Assembly: GCF_014303395.1 (NCBI RefSeq)
Contig: NZ_CP060298.1
Location: forward strand, 2,480,001 to 2,544,000
DNA from: Nakamurella sp. PAMC28650
GTDB taxonomy: Bacteria > Actinomycetota > Actinomycetes > Mycobacteriales > Nakamurellaceae
Reading direction: 5' to 3'
Length of the DNA stretch: 64,000 nt
Below, piece after piece: positions 63,276-64,000 of this stretch (position 1 is the stretch's first letter; each line of letters begins with the position of its first letter). Made by a program: the position numbers and the translations under genes. The notes under the pieces were generated by a model that did not search any database, was not told the DNA's origin, and saw only the letters and a program-made list of their open reading frames with translations.

Positions 63276-64000
63276 GACAACGGCAATGGCCGACTGCCCA
63301 CGGCGAACATCGTCGAGGTGAGCTTTGATGTTCCGACAGCGGCGATACCGCAGAAGGCCTGCCCGGGCGCGGTCACCGTGGACGTACCCTGGCCCGCGTT
63401 CGGACCGCCGCCGTAGAACACGGGAATGGCCAACACCTCAATTCTTCCGCCTGCCGAAAGATCGGTGCGCCCGGTGACGTAGCGCAGGAAATCCGTGCAG
63501 GACTCGGTCAGCTGCACCTGCGACGGGAGTGACGCGGTGACGGGGGTGCTGGCGGACAGCTCCGCTCGGTGCGCGACGGCGCAGTCCACCGAATTGCCGG
63601 GTGTCACCGTTTCGCCGCAAATACCGTAGGAATTGGGTAGCGATCCGCCGGTGAACGCGCCGCGGACGGTACCGGTGTAGGCGACTCCGGTACTTCCCTC
63701 GGTGACGCAGGCGATCCACCGCTGACCCACTTCCTGTTGCAGGGCAGTGGGTCCGATGACGCCGAGGCGGCCGGTGGACACCGGTTGCCACGGTCCGAAC
63801 GACGTGCTGCGGTAGTCGCCGCGATCGTTGCGGGTAACGACCTGATCGATACCGAGGTAGCTTTCGGCGACCTGAGTACAACTGGCGGGGTCCGGGGAGC
63901 CCATCGGATCCAGCCCGATCCGCGGGAATTTCTCGGCGTTGCTGAGCACCTGGACGACCTCCCCGAAATGGGCCTGTCCGCACGCTCCGTACCTCGACGG
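63272..64000 (-). CDS. Septum-formation-family protein, tandem paralogue (cut by window edge)
   Basis: The C-terminal 242 residues of a second protein of the same family; the frame is open at the window edge. RYGACGQAHFGEVVQVL, SVDCAVAHRAELSA, QLTESCTDFLRYVTGRTDLS and GQAFCGIAAVG align residue by residue with the neighbour, including both His after each Cys. The shared ending RPLPLS shows a recent or constrained duplication. It is the upstream member of a coupled pair. The signal or anchor lies outside the window. Confidence 0.82.
   Translation of the reverse strand, partial: PSRYGACGQAHFGEVVQVLSNAEKFPRIGLDPMGSPDPASCTQVAESYLGIDQVVTRNDRGDYRSTSFGPWQPVSTGRLGVIGPTALQQEVGQRWIACVTEGSTGVAYTGTVRGAFTGGSLPNSYGICGETVTPGNSVDCAVAHRAELSASTPVTASLPSQVQLTESCTDFLRYVTGRTDLSAGGRIEVLAIPVFYGGGPNAGQGTSTVTAPGQAFCGIAAVGTSKLTSTMFAVGSRPLPLS

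Overview
The window is chromosomal DNA from a high-GC actinobacterium. It carries WhiB and the actinobacterial integration host factor (mihF), the F420 genes fbiA/fbiB, DUF3499, a helicase-dead PriA and ESX-type WXG100 proteins. Gene order follows two mycobacterial blocks recalled from family knowledge: Rv3255c-Rv3264c (manA to the GDP-mannose pyrophosphorylase) and Rv1388-Rv1417 (mihF to the PH-domain protein). A Nakamurella-like (Frankineae-type) relative fits best. That is inference, since no rRNA is present.

1-21.4 kb is a cell-envelope polysaccharide locus. A Wzm/Wzt ABC exporter is followed by five or more glycosyltransferases of families GT2 and GT4, rmlA, two tandem gmd-type dehydratases, a GtrA flippase-like protein, a methyltransferase, two tandem GT-C/YfhO-like membrane proteins, an epimerase, a GtrB-like polyprenyl-phosphate glycosyltransferase and a mannose-1-phosphate guanylyltransferase. 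Many genes are coupled by 4-base ATGA/GTGA/TTGA overlaps. 21.3-30 kb is the conserved F420/WhiB2/mannose block: NUDIX, fbiB, fbiA, M50 peptidase, whiB2, an Rv3259-like protein, DUF3499, Trm112-like, SIS-like and manA. The phosphomannomutase usual at this position is not there.

30-50 kb is housekeeping: accC, mihF, gmk, rpoZ, coaBC, metK, priA, fmt, rsmB, rpe, ribE-ribBA-ribH (no ribD), a PH-domain protein, then the infC-rpmI-rplT operon behind a structured leader with an attenuator-like hairpin, and a TrmH-family rRNA methyltransferase that appears to start at CTG. Large intergenic palindromes with neighbouring direct repeats lie after manA, metK, rsmB and the methyltransferase. The manA and methyltransferase copies are the same element in opposite orientation.

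50-64 kb is accessory. An EamA transporter is cut by an in-frame TGA, divergent from a LysR regulator. Then come a GNAT, a frameshifted lipoprotein gene and a solitary MazF-like protein. A probable type VII-secreted polymorphic toxin locus follows: two WXG100 proteins, a 1545-residue RHS protein ending in an EndoU-type nuclease domain, and an overlapping MafI-like immunity gene. GC content drops at the toxin tip and through the next two secreted-protein genes. The window ends in two tandem septum-formation-family membrane proteins, the last cut by the window edge.
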